Assembly (NCBI RefSeq): GCF_965656765.1
Contig: NZ_CBFHLV010000006.1
Coordinates: 22,491 to 86,490, forward strand
DNA length: 64,000 nucleotides
Source of the DNA: Marivita sp965656765
Lineage (GTDB): Bacteria; Pseudomonadota; Alphaproteobacteria; Rhodobacterales; Rhodobacteraceae
Direction of reading: 5' to 3'
Part shown: positions 8,688 to 18,753 of the stretch, piece after piece
How the letters are laid out: each line of letters begins with the position of its first letter
Numbering within the stretch: the first letter of the stretch is position 1
Program-made: the position numbers and the translations under genes
The notes under the pieces: model-generated
What the model was told of the DNA's origin: nothing
Database searches by the model: none
The model's input: only the letters and a program-made list of their open reading frames with translations

Positions 8688-8764
8688 GGATAACTCTTCG
8701 TCAGTACAGGTGGGACCGTAGCCCAAGCTTTTGCAGCAGCCAACCCCCCAGAAAAAGCGGCGCG

Positions 8765-9346
8765 CTAACGTTCCAGTATGAGGCGGCCGTTGTTGATTTC
8801 CAACCGTGCGAAACGATTGAGATACTCCATACCCAAAAGAGATTTGGTCATCTCTCCTTCGTTCACAAAAGCCCGCACATCGCGATCATGGAACGGTCCA
8901 AGTGCCACATCCTCAAGCCGAACCGGGGCGGTGCGCACTGGGCCATTGGCTGTCATCGCCTCAGAGTAAAAGATCACGTCCTCATCGCGCAGCCCGACAC
9001 GTGCTGCATCGGCTTGCGTCAACACCATACTGGTCGCGCCCGTATCGACCACAAACCGTACCGGTGCATCGTTGATGTCGAGTGTCAGGTAATAATGCCC
9101 ATCCGGCCCGCGCGGCACCTCGATCCGGCCAGCATCTTCCATGACAAGCTGTTGCGGCTGCACGGTTTGACGGATGTCACCCCACAGACCCACGGCAGCA
9201 ATCACGCCCAGAAAGATCAGCCCCCAAACCGCGCCTTGCTGCAAGGTCTTGTTCAGGCTTTGCCGGTTCTGGACGAAAAACCAAAAGACCAGCACCGCCC
9301 CAAGCAGCACAAGATAGGCCAGATTGCCGTACTCCATTTCGGTCAT
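8765..9346 (-). CDS. Membrane-anchored retropepsin-like aspartic protease (TIGR02281 type)
   Basis: Protein of 193 residues with two membrane segments at about 9-25 and 39-56, then a single retropepsin-like domain. The active-site triplet is VVDTGATSMVL with catalytic D101; only one Asp motif is present, so a dimer would be needed as in retroviral proteases. Families of this kind (clan AA, TIGR02281) occur in many alphaproteobacteria; Rickettsia APRc and Caulobacter PerP are related in fold. In this genome its target is unknown. The domain faces the periplasm if both segments span the membrane with the N-terminus outside. Confidence 0.85.
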   Translation of the reverse strand: MTEMEYGNLAYLVLLGAVLVFWFFVQNRQSLNKTLQQGAVWGLIFLGVIAAVGLWGDIRQTVQPQQLVMEDAGRIEVPRGPDGHYYLTLDINDAPVRFVVDTGATSMVLTQADAARVGLRDEDVIFYSEAMTANGPVRTAPVRLEDVALGPFHDRDVRAFVNEGEMTKSLLGMEYLNRFARLEINNGRLILER

Positions 9347-9410
9347 TGTCGCTCCTTAACACCACTGAAGTGTATGTAGGTCGGCGCGTTGCGATTGTGT
9401 AGGGTAGGGC

Positions 9411-10040
9411 TCAACCGCCCAAGGCAAGTCCGAACCCGCGAATTCCGTCCAGAACAAACTGAACCGACAGCGCGGCCAGCAGCATGCCCAGCAGCCGTGT
9501 CACAACCACGATCCCGGTCTTACCAAGCGCGCGTTCGATCAAAGAAGCGCTCAGGAACAGCAGGAAGACGATCGACAGAACGCAGACCATGACACCAAGG
9601 ACCGAAGCCATGCCCAGTGGGCCCTCAGCCTGACCCACCAGCAGTATGATCGATGCAATCGCGCCCGGTCCGGCAATTAGCGGAATGGCGATGGGAAAGA
9701 CCGATGGATCGGGCACATCATCCACATCAACTTTGTCCTCACGCCGCTTGGTACGCCGTTCGAACAGCATGTCCAGCGCCGTCAGGAACAACAAGATACC
9801 GCCGGCGATACGAAACGCGGGCATTGAAATTCCGATGAAGCCCAGCACCTGTTCTCCGAGAAACGCAAAGAGAAACAGCAACCCTGCCGCGATGACCGTC
9901 GCCCGGATCGCAATTGCGCGCCGTTGCTTCACCGTCAGACCGGGTGTCAACGCGATGAACACCGGTGTCAGGCCAATTGGATCGATGACAACGAAAAGCG
10001 TCACAAACGCGGATATGAGAAATGCTGTGTCCATGCCCAT
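9411..10040 (-). CDS. MarC family integral membrane protein
   Basis: Product of 209 residues with six hydrophobic segments and the MarC signature near the N-terminus (FVVIDPIGLTPVFIALTPG). A charged loop (RRTKRREDKVDVDDVPDP) splits the two three-helix halves. Members are annotated as transporters or as multiple-antibiotic-resistance proteins, but the function is not established. It lies 42 bases downstream of the ABC-F gene on the same strand. Confidence 0.9.
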   Translation of the reverse strand: MGMDTAFLISAFVTLFVVIDPIGLTPVFIALTPGLTVKQRRAIAIRATVIAAGLLFLFAFLGEQVLGFIGISMPAFRIAGGILLFLTALDMLFERRTKRREDKVDVDDVPDPSVFPIAIPLIAGPGAIASIILLVGQAEGPLGMASVLGVMVCVLSIVFLLFLSASLIERALGKTGIVVVTRLLGMLLAALSVQFVLDGIRGFGLALGG

Positions 10041-10082
10041 GGCTCAACCATGTTTGGCCAAGCCGCGCAAGCCCAGTACGTA

Positions 10083-11936
10083 TTAGCCGTTCTGAGCCGT
10101 ATCCAGCTTTTCCAATGCGGCTTCCCAAAGCGTTTCGGCGCGGTGCAGGCCGTCCATCACCTCGGCGTATTTCTTGTTCCAGGTGTCAAGCTCACCCTTG
10201 CGAGCAGTTTCGTACAGTGCCGGATCGGCAAGCTTTTTGGCCAGTGTTTCGCGCATGGTTTCGATCTTTTCGACCCGCGCCTCGCATTTGCGAACTTTGG
10301 CCTTGAGCGCCAGAATCGCGTCACGGTCGGGCCGGGCAGGGCGCGCTGGTTTGGGTTTTTCCGCCTTGGCCGGCTTATCCGAGGCCAAAAGCATGGCGCG
10401 GTAATCGTCCAGATCATCCTCATAAGGCGTAACGTTGCCATCCTTGACCAGCCACAACCGGTCGGCCACCATCGACAATAGATGCATGTCGTGGCTTACC
10501 AGAATGACTGCGCCAGAATAGGCGGTCAGCGCTTCGACCAACGCTTCACGGCTTTCGATATCGAGGTGGTTCGTCGGCTCGTCAAGAATCAGCAAATGCG
10601 GCGCGTCCAGCGTGGCCAACAAAAGCGACAGGCGCGCCTTTTGCCCACCAGACAGTTTGCCCACAACAGTATCCGCTTGTGCTGCCATCAGACCAAAGCC
10701 AGCCAGCCGTGCCCGGTGCCGTGTCGGCATCTCGTTGGGCCGCGCCCGCCGCAAGTGGTCCAACGGTGTCTCGTCGACATGGAGCTCGTCCACCTGATGC
10801 TGTGCAAAGAACCCGATGCGCAGCTTGGACGACCGCGTAATCCGCCCCGCCATCAAAGGCAGACGGTCTGAAAGCAACTTGGCTAAAGTCGATTTGCCCT
10901 GACCATTCTTACCCAAAAGCGCGATGCGATCGTCCTGGTCGATCCTCAAGTCCAGCTTGCGTAACACTTCGGTCTCACCATAACCGGTAACGCCGTTCTC
11001 GACCCGGATGATCGGCGGCGATAATTCGTCAGGTTGTGGAAAGGTGAAAATCCGCTTGGCGATCTCTTCGGGGGCACTGACCATGTCCATCCGTTCGATC
11101 ATCTTGAGGCGCGATTGCGCCTGTTTGGCCTTGCTGGCCTTTGCGCGGAACCGGTCGACAAAGCTCTGAAGATGCGCGACGCGCGCCTGCTGCTTTTTGG
11201 CAACCGCCGCCGCTTGTGCCCGCCGTTCGGCACGCTGCCGCGCGAACTGGTCGTATGGGCCCTGGTAATAGGTCAGTTGCCGCTCTTCGAGATGCAGGAT
11301 CGACCCTACGGCGCGATTCAAAAGCCCCCGGTCGTGGCTGATCACAATCACCGTATAAGGGTATTTCGCCAGATAGCTTTCCAGCCAAAGCGCACCTTCA
11401 AGGTCAAGATAGTTGGTCGGCTCATCCAGCAGCAACAGGTCAGGCTGCGAAAACAGTACGCCGGCCAATGCCACCCGCATCCGCCAGCCACCTGAAAATG
11501 CCGAACAGGGCATCTGCTGCTCTGCATCGTCAAATCCCAAACCCTTTAGGATGGCAGCCGCCCGTGCCTCGGCCGACCATGCGTCGATATCGGCCAATCG
11601 CGTCTGCACTTCCGCAATCCGCGCACCATCGGTCGCGGTTTCGGCCTCGGCCATCAGGGCCGCGCGCTCGGTATCAGCTTCCAGAACAGTGTCGATCAGC
11701 GACACTGACGATCCCGGCACTTCCTGGCTCACTCCGCCAATCCGCGCACCGCGCGGCACCGAAATAGCGCCGCCCTCCAAAGCAAGCTCGCCCCGGATCA
11801 ATCGAAAGAGCGTGGTCTTGCCAGCGCCGTTCGGCCCAACCAAACCAACCTTGTGCCCATCGGGAATGGTCGCGGATGCGCCCTCGAACAATGCGCGTCC
11901 ATCGACGGCGTAAGTGATATCTTCAATCTTCAACAT
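10083..11936 (-). CDS. ABC-F family ATPase (Uup/YheS-like)
   Basis: Soluble protein with two ABC ATPase domains and no membrane segments, 617 residues. Walker A motifs are GPNGAGKT (34-41) and GKNGQGKS in the second domain; signature motifs are AFSGGWRMR (divergent) and LSGGQKARLS; Walker B sequences LLLLDEPTNYLD and LLILDEPTNHLD are intact. The linker is the usual charged helical arm. A C-terminal coiled coil (about 540-610, KVRKCEARVEKIE) resembles Uup/YheS. Such proteins bind the ribosome E site and relieve stalls or aid 50S assembly. Drug resistance is possible but not indicated. Confidence 0.92.
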   Translation of the reverse strand: MLKIEDITYAVDGRALFEGASATIPDGHKVGLVGPNGAGKTTLFRLIRGELALEGGAISVPRGARIGGVSQEVPGSSVSLIDTVLEADTERAALMAEAETATDGARIAEVQTRLADIDAWSAEARAAAILKGLGFDDAEQQMPCSAFSGGWRMRVALAGVLFSQPDLLLLDEPTNYLDLEGALWLESYLAKYPYTVIVISHDRGLLNRAVGSILHLEERQLTYYQGPYDQFARQRAERRAQAAAVAKKQQARVAHLQSFVDRFRAKASKAKQAQSRLKMIERMDMVSAPEEIAKRIFTFPQPDELSPPIIRVENGVTGYGETEVLRKLDLRIDQDDRIALLGKNGQGKSTLAKLLSDRLPLMAGRITRSSKLRIGFFAQHQVDELHVDETPLDHLRRARPNEMPTRHRARLAGFGLMAAQADTVVGKLSGGQKARLSLLLATLDAPHLLILDEPTNHLDIESREALVEALTAYSGAVILVSHDMHLLSMVADRLWLVKDGNVTPYEDDLDDYRAMLLASDKPAKAEKPKPARPARPDRDAILALKAKVRKCEARVEKIETMRETLAKKLADPALYETARKGELDTWNKKYAEVMDGLHRAETLWEAALEKLDTAQNG

Positions 11937-12133
11937 GGCACGCCCTTACCAACGCCCAAGGCAACAGACCAGCGCTCTTGGTTTCTTTGGGCAAAAAATA
12001 CTTTGGGGGTTTTAGGGTGGAACCCTCAAATGCCTGCGCAGCACGGATACGAAAGGCCTTCCAAGGGCTTTCCAACGACAGAACCCCATGCTAACCGGCG
12101 CTCCAAACACAAACCAAACCACGGAGCGACCAA

Positions 12134-12556
12134 ATGGCCCTCGAACGCACATTCTCGATCATCAAACCTGACGCCACCCGCCGCAACCTGACTGGCAAGA
12201 TCAACGCCAAGTTCGAAGACGCGGGCCTGCGCATCGTCGCACAAAAGCGCATCCACCTGACAAAGGCACAGGCGGGCCAGTTCTATGCTGTGCACGCTGA
12301 ACGCCCGTTCTATGACGAACTGTGCGAATTCATGGCATCCGAGCCAGTTGTCGTTCAGGTGCTCGAAGGTGAAGGCGCAATTGCCAAGAACCGCGAAGTC
12401 ATGGGCGCAACCAACCCTGCAGACGCAGCACCGGGCACCATCCGTGCTGAGTTCGCTGAATCCGTCGGCGAGAACTCGGTTCACGGCTCTGATGCACCGG
12501 AAACAGCTGCTGAAGAAATTGCGTTCTTTTTCTCGGGTCTTGAACTGGTCGGCTAA
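12134..12556 (+). CDS. ndk: Nucleoside-diphosphate kinase
   Basis: Makes NTPs and dNTPs from the diphosphates by a phospho-histidine relay. The 140-residue length is standard. The active-site His is H117 in ENSVHGSD, and the N-terminal ERTFSIIKPDA and the GATNPADAAPGTIRAEF block (Kpn-loop region) are intact. It is divergent from the ABC-F gene and is followed 28 bases later by a perfect hairpin that also serves the convergent tfoX-like gene. No operon partner. Confidence 0.97.
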   Translation: MALERTFSIIKPDATRRNLTGKINAKFEDAGLRIVAQKRIHLTKAQAGQFYAVHAERPFYDELCEFMASEPVVVQVLEGEGAIAKNREVMGATNPADAAPGTIRAEFAESVGENSVHGSDAPETAAEEIAFFFSGLELVG

Positions 12557-12584
12557 GCCGCCGTTCCATGACTGACACGTGTTT

Positions 12585-12614
12585 AGGCCGGGCATTTGCC
12601 CGGCCTATCTTTTT
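12585..12614 (+). terminator. Terminator between ndk and the convergent tfoX-like gene
   Basis: AGGCCGGGC (12585-12593) and GCCCGGCCT (12598-12606) form a perfect 9-bp stem with an ATTT loop, followed by ATCTTTTTG. It is placed for ndk; its 3' edge overlaps the stop codon of the leftward gene at 12605. Confidence 0.9.
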
Positions 12615-12943
12615 GTCCCAACCCCGATCTCGTCCAGAAACCGTTCGATCCCGGCTGGTGCCGCATCGGCGCAGCTGGCGATCTCGGCCTTGATCGCGTC
12701 GAATTTCAAGCGCAGCGCTTTTTTCTCTTCGCCCTTGCAGTCGTTCCACGGGCGTCCCTGCAATCCCATAACCAGCACATAGTAGCCGATGAAATGCGGT
12801 CGCATGCCTGACAGCAACAACTGGCGATATGCCTCGTCCGCGCCCAGCGCCCGAAGAGCGTCTGCCGATCCAATGCCTGCTTTGGCGCAAGCGTCATCCA
12901 TCGCCGGTCCAAGGTTGCGAATAGATGAGACCGGCTCGGCCAT
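12605..12943 (-). CDS. TfoX/Sxy C-terminal-domain family protein
   Basis: Product of 112 residues. The first 80 residues match the TfoX C-terminal (helix-hairpin-helix-like) domain: SIRNLGPAMDDACAKAGI, SADALRALGADEAYRQLL and FIGYYVLVMGLQGRPW. The N-terminal TfoX domain of true competence regulators is missing. Alphaproteobacteria carry many such stand-alone copies; a competence role is not implied. The ATG overlaps the stop of the aminotransferase as TAATG, so the two are translated together. An alternative longer start is possible but would sit inside the upstream gene. Confidence 0.82.
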   Translation of the reverse strand: MAEPVSSIRNLGPAMDDACAKAGIGSADALRALGADEAYRQLLLSGMRPHFIGYYVLVMGLQGRPWNDCKGEEKKALRLKFDAIKAEIASCADAAPAGIERFLDEIGVGTKR

Positions 12944-14124
12944 TACGCAGCCGTCGCAAGCCCGGCTGCAAAGCCACACAGCGTCCGCAACGCCGCCTCA
13001 AAGCGGTCATCGCTGACGGTCATTGCGACACGGATGTGCCCAGCTGCCGACGCACCAAAGCTTTCGCCGGGCATCACGGCAATCCGTTCCGCATCAAGCA
13101 GCGCATTGGCGAACGCTTCGCCCGATAGTCCCGTGTCCCGAACATCCAGCATGACGTACATCGCCCCTTGCGCAGGGATCATGCGGACCACGTGTTGCGT
13201 GGCCAAAACCGTTTCGGCAATTGCCCGCCGCCGCAGGAAAGGGGCTGCGACCTCGGACTCCAATTCCGCTCCGGCCTGTAGACCAAACAGGGCGGCATCC
13301 TGAATGTATCCGGGCACGCCATAGGTGGTGTTGGTCGCCAAATCGACCAGGGCTTCGATGGCCGACTCAGGCCCGATGATCCAGCCTATCCGGCTTCCGG
13401 TCATCGCGTGGCTCTTGGACATGGACCCGATCACCAAAGTGCGCTCAACCATGCCGGGCAGGGCGCGCGGCGACACATGGGCACCGTCCCAAATCTGCGT
13501 ATCATACACCTCGTCTGAGATCAGCCACATGTCATGTGCCGTCACTACGTCTGCGATGGTCTGCAAGGTGTCACGTGGATAGACCGCGCCAGTTGGATTG
13601 TTCGGTGTGTTGATCAAAAGCGATGCCGCTCCATCACACGCGGCTTCGAGTGCGTCCCGCTCTGGCAGAAACCCGTTCGAAGACCGTGTGGCCACCGTGC
13701 GCGGCACCGCACCTGCAGACCGTACAAGGCCGGGATAGGTCGCGTAATAGGGATCAATGTACAGTGCCACATCGCCGGGTTCGCAGACCGCCATATGCGC
13801 CGCGAACAAGCCTGCCTGACCGCCGGGGGTGATCAACACGTTCTCACGCCGTGTCGGCACACCAGACTGCGCCTGAACCCGTGCCGCAACCTCGTCGCGC
13901 AAGGCGTTCACTCCGGGCACCATGGCATAGCCGGTATGTCCACCCATGGCGCTTTGGTACATCGCTTTCAGGATCGATGGATCGGTGCCTATGTCATGCT
14001 CACCGATGGTCAGCTCGATCACGTCCTGTCCGGCCTCGACCATGGCGCGGGCACGGTAGAACACGTCCCAGCCGTCTGATCCGTCTCCATTGAGGGTCGT
14101 GATGCGATGTGACAAGGCTGGCAT
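12943..14124 (-). CDS. PLP-dependent aminotransferase, class I/II
   Basis: Fold-type I aminotransferase of 393 residues. Visible motifs are NNPTG (about 175-179), SDEVYD (D204) and the PLP lysine K237 in SMSKSHAMTGSRIGW. I chose the ATG at 14124 because GGAGAG stands four bases before it and homologues begin MPxLSxRI. It resembles aspartate-type or aromatic/valine-pyruvate-type enzymes; the substrate cannot be told. It is coupled to the tfoX-like gene (TAATG) and divergent from cysS. Confidence 0.88.
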   Translation of the reverse strand: MPALSHRITTLNGDGSDGWDVFYRARAMVEAGQDVIELTIGEHDIGTDPSILKAMYQSAMGGHTGYAMVPGVNALRDEVAARVQAQSGVPTRRENVLITPGGQAGLFAAHMAVCEPGDVALYIDPYYATYPGLVRSAGAVPRTVATRSSNGFLPERDALEAACDGAASLLINTPNNPTGAVYPRDTLQTIADVVTAHDMWLISDEVYDTQIWDGAHVSPRALPGMVERTLVIGSMSKSHAMTGSRIGWIIGPESAIEALVDLATNTTYGVPGYIQDAALFGLQAGAELESEVAAPFLRRRAIAETVLATQHVVRMIPAQGAMYVMLDVRDTGLSGEAFANALLDAERIAVMPGESFGASAAGHIRVAMTVSDDRFEAALRTLCGFAAGLATAA

Positions 14125-14391
14125 GGGTCTCTCCGATAATTGTGCTTCCGTCCTGCCAGAGCGGGTGCCCGAAAGTCCAGATCGAACCGCTGTGACGCAA
14201 GATGTTTCGAAACGGCTTGGCGCAAAATTCTTGACCGTTTGCACACGCGCCAGCTAAGCAGGCCTCATGAGCCGTATCTCAACATCCATTTGCTGCATTA
14301 TCCGCTAATCCATTTGGTGGGCCGGTCTTCTATTCCAATCATGAGATGAAGTTGCTACTCCCGCCGCAATCCCGGCCCGCGAGGAGCATCC

Positions 14392-15825
<1,434 letters not shown>

Positions 15826-15849
15826 ATGCACTCCAGTGGAACCACTCAG

Positions 15850-15989
15850 CCCGGCGGCACGCCGGGCCGCGCCCGACCCTCCCCACGGGAGGGCGCCTTG
15901 GCTACCGGCTCGCACCGAACCAGCGGAATGCGTGTGACGCTGCCTCGTACCGCTCGAACGACAGATGCGCCCACCCAGGGTCGGGCGCG
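15850..15989. repeat. REP-like palindromic element between cysS and cimA
   Basis: Three nested or adjacent inverted repeats fill this gap: CCCGGCG-GCA-CGCCGGG (15850-15866), CCCTCCC-CAC-GGGAGGG (15877-15893), and a long-range pair CGCGCCCGACCC (15868-15879) with GGGTCGGGCGCG (15978-15989). The pattern resembles dispersed palindromic repeats found between roseobacter genes, but only one copy is in this window, so repeat status is inferred. It directly follows the anomalous 3' end of cysS. Confidence 0.65.
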
Positions 15990-16012
15990 CCCCTTATCGC
16001 CCGGATACCCCG

Positions 16013-17632
16013 ATGACCAAAACCAGCCTGACCCTATACGACACCACGCTGCGCGACGGGCAGCAGACGCAGGGCGTGCAATTCTCGACGCCCGAGAAAC
16101 ACCGCATCGTTGAGGCGCTTGACGCCATTGGCATCGACTATATCGAAGGTGGCTGGCCTGGGGCAAATCCCACTGACAGCGCCTTTTTCGATGAAGTTGG
16201 ACATACCAAAGCCACCGTTACCGCATTTGGCATGACCAAACGCGTGGGCCGCTCGGCAGAAAATGACGACGTACTGGCCGCCGTGATGAACGCGGACACC
16301 AAGGCGGTCTGTCTGGTGGGCAAAACCCATGATTTCCATGTGACCGCCGCGCTTGGCATCACCCTCGACGAAAACGTCCAGAACATTCGCGCCTCGATAG
16401 CGCATATCGTGACGCAGGGTCGCGAGGCGCTCTTTGACGCCGAACACTTTTTCGACGGCTACAAGGCCAATCCCGACTATGCGTTAACCTGTTTGCACGC
16501 TGCCTATGACGCTGGAGCGCGGTGGGTCGTTCTGTGCGACACCAACGGGGGGGCACTGCCGTCGGAAGTGAGCCAGATCACCAGAACTGTGATCGAAAGT
16601 GGCATCCCCGGCGACCATGTCGGTATCCATACCCACAATGATACCGAAATGGCTGTCGCCGCCACATTGGCCGCTGTCGATGCCGGGGCGTGTCAGATTC
16701 AGGGCACGCTTAACGGGCTGGGCGAACGCTGCGGCAACGCGAACCTGACCGCACTGATCCCGACATTGCTGCTCAAGGAACCTTACGCCAGCCGCTATGA
16801 AACGGGTGTGACGCAAGATGCGCTTGAAGGAATGACCCAGATCAGCCGCATGCTGGATGAAATCCTCAACCGTGTGCCATTGAAACAAGCGGCCTATGTT
16901 GGATCGTCTGCCTTTGCGCACAAGGCCGGATTACACGCCAGCGCGATCCTCAAGGATCCCACGACCTACGAACATATTGACCCGGCGCAAGTGGGCAATC
17001 GCCGGGTGATCCCGATGTCCAATCAGGCGGGCCAGTCCAATCTGCGCCGCCGTCTGTCTGAAGCAGGGATCACCATCGCGGATAAAGACCCGGCGCTGGC
17101 CCGTATTCTTGACCGGATCAAGGCGCGGGAATCCGAAGGCTATTCCTACGATACCGCGCAGGCGAGTTTTGAGCTGTTGGCACGTGATGAATTGGGGCAA
17201 CTGCCTGAATTCTTCGAGGTCAAACGCTACCGGGTGACGGTGGAGCGGCGGAAAAACAAATACAACAAGATGATTTCGCATTCCGAGGCAGTTGTCGTGG
17301 TCAAGGTCGGCACCGAAAAGAAGCTGTCGGTCAGTGAATCAATGGACGATCTGGGCAACGACCGTGGCCCGGTAAACGCGCTTTTCAAGGCGCTGGCCAA
17401 AGACCTTGGTCCCTATCAGGACATGATCGACGACATGCGGCTTGTCGACTTCAAGGTGCGCATCACCCAAGGCGGAACCGAGGCCGTGACCCGCGTCATC
17501 ATCGACAGCGAGGACGGGCAGGGACGGCGTTGGTCCACCGTTGGTGTCAGCGCAAATATCATCGACGCCTCGTTCGAGGCGCTGCTGGATGCAGTGCGCT
17601 GGAAACTGGTGCGGGATGCGCAGTCTGCATGA
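16013..17632 (+). CDS. cimA: (R)-Citramalate synthase
   Basis: Condenses pyruvate and acetyl-CoA to citramalate, giving 2-ketobutyrate for isoleucine without threonine deaminase. The 539-residue product begins with the DRE-TIM lyase signature YDTTLRDGQQTQG (8-20), has the metal-binding HTHNDTEMA and the GTLNGLGERCGNANL block, and a C-terminal LeuA-type dimer/regulatory domain. The AFAHKAGLHASAIL stretch and long C-terminal domain fit the CimA branch rather than LeuA or homocitrate synthase. The ATG at 16013 gives the normal N-terminus. Its last bases overlap the next start as ATGA. Confidence 0.9.
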   Translation: MTKTSLTLYDTTLRDGQQTQGVQFSTPEKHRIVEALDAIGIDYIEGGWPGANPTDSAFFDEVGHTKATVTAFGMTKRVGRSAENDDVLAAVMNADTKAVCLVGKTHDFHVTAALGITLDENVQNIRASIAHIVTQGREALFDAEHFFDGYKANPDYALTCLHAAYDAGARWVVLCDTNGGALPSEVSQITRTVIESGIPGDHVGIHTHNDTEMAVAATLAAVDAGACQIQGTLNGLGERCGNANLTALIPTLLLKEPYASRYETGVTQDALEGMTQISRMLDEILNRVPLKQAAYVGSSAFAHKAGLHASAILKDPTTYEHIDPAQVGNRRVIPMSNQAGQSNLRRRLSEAGITIADKDPALARILDRIKARESEGYSYDTAQASFELLARDELGQLPEFFEVKRYRVTVERRKNKYNKMISHSEAVVVVKVGTEKKLSVSESMDDLGNDRGPVNALFKALAKDLGPYQDMIDDMRLVDFKVRITQGGTEAVTRVIIDSEDGQGRRWSTVGVSANIIDASFEALLDAVRWKLVRDAQSA

Positions 17633-18405
17633 GCTTTGACGCCGATCTGATCGCTTGTGCGCAATTGGTCGAACGGGGTGATCCCGACAGGTTCGCAGCG
17701 ACGATGGCTGCCCCGGTTGAGGTGCGTAAAGTGCTGTTTCCGATTTATGCCTTCAACGTCGAAGTGTCCCGTGCGCCATGGGTGACACAGGAAGCCATCA
17801 TCGCCGAGATGCGATTGCAGTGGTGGACCGACGCTTTGGACGAGATTGCAACAGGCGGTCTTGTGCGGCGGCACGAGGTTGTAACCTCGCTTGCGCATGT
17901 GCTGGATGCGACGGCTGCGCGGCAGTTGCAAAAGGCTGTGCAGGCGCGGCTGTGGGACGTTTATCGCGATCCGTTTGAAGATCATGCGGCATTTTCAAAA
18001 TATATCGAAGACACGGCGGCGTCCTTGCTGCGCGCCGCGTCCCAAGCCCTGAGCGGGTCAATGCCGGATGCGCTGACAGATCTTGGCTATGCGGCTGGTC
18101 TGGCCCAGTTCCTGCGGGCTGTGCCAGAGTTGGAACGGCAGGGGCGTTGGCCCTTGGTGGATGGTAGACCAGAGGCGGTGCGTGATCTGGCTGCGACCGG
18201 ATTTGACCGTTTGGTAAAATCCCGGCGCGCGCGTGCAAGTGTCCCGACACAGGCACGCCCCATCGCGTTGGCAGCATGGCAGGCGGGACCGATCCTTAAA
18301 CAGGCGAAATCCGATCCGCGGCGCGTGGTAGACGGCACGCTGGGCACATCAGAGGCTGCCAAGAAAGCGCGTCTGATGTGGCAGGCCGCGACAGGGTGGT
18401 GGTAA
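17629..18405 (+). CDS. Squalene/phytoene synthase family protein (NDUFAF6-like)
   Basis: Product of 258 residues in the short, divergent branch of the squalene/phytoene synthase fold. The first conserved block is RLQWWTDALDEI; the second Asp-rich motif of true synthases is not evident, and the VRKVLFPIYAFNVEVSR start matches NDUFAF6-type proteins, which assist respiratory complex I assembly in mitochondria. A biosynthetic role in carotenoids is therefore doubtful. It overlaps cimA by four bases (ATGA). No carotenoid or hopanoid genes are nearby. Confidence 0.82.
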   Translation: MSFDADLIACAQLVERGDPDRFAATMAAPVEVRKVLFPIYAFNVEVSRAPWVTQEAIIAEMRLQWWTDALDEIATGGLVRRHEVVTSLAHVLDATAARQLQKAVQARLWDVYRDPFEDHAAFSKYIEDTAASLLRAASQALSGSMPDALTDLGYAAGLAQFLRAVPELERQGRWPLVDGRPEAVRDLAATGFDRLVKSRRARASVPTQARPIALAAWQAGPILKQAKSDPRRVVDGTLGTSEAAKKARLMWQAATGWW

Positions 18406-18406
18406 G

Positions 18407-18655
18407 CTAAAACGCCAAACCAAAGCTGCATCCCACCCCTGTGGCCAACACATCGGCCGGGTCGGCGACGTCATCGACAAGCTCTTTTGAGACACCGATA
18501 CCAATCGCGGCCAGACAGCCTGCGGCCGGATTGCCGGTTTCTTGCGTCACGATATGCGAAACCATTGCGCCGGCAGTGAAATGTGCGGCTTTGTCATAGT
18601 GTTGGCAGCCTGCAGAAAGCGGAAAGAGCAGGAAAAGAAAAAGGTTTCGAACCAT
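18407..18655 (-). CDS. Small YfiM-like lipoprotein
   Basis: Product of 82 residues with a lipoprotein signal, LFPLSAGC, lipidated Cys near residue 17. The mature part follows the pattern DKAAHFTAGAMVS...G....G....G.SKELVDD, which resembles YfiM-type lipoproteins (conserved DK..HF and KE..D). Function is not known. It converges on the phytoene-synthase-like gene with one base between stops. Confidence 0.65.
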   Translation of the reverse strand: MVRNLFLFLLFPLSAGCQHYDKAAHFTAGAMVSHIVTQETGNPAAGCLAAIGIGVSKELVDDVADPADVLATGVGCSFGLAF

Positions 18656-18753
18656 GGCAGACACCATTCTGGTGGAGGGTGCCTGCCGTAATGAGACAAA
18701 TCCGTAAATGATTCGTTACAGCTTGTTGTCCAAAATAGCTTGCTTTTTAGCGG

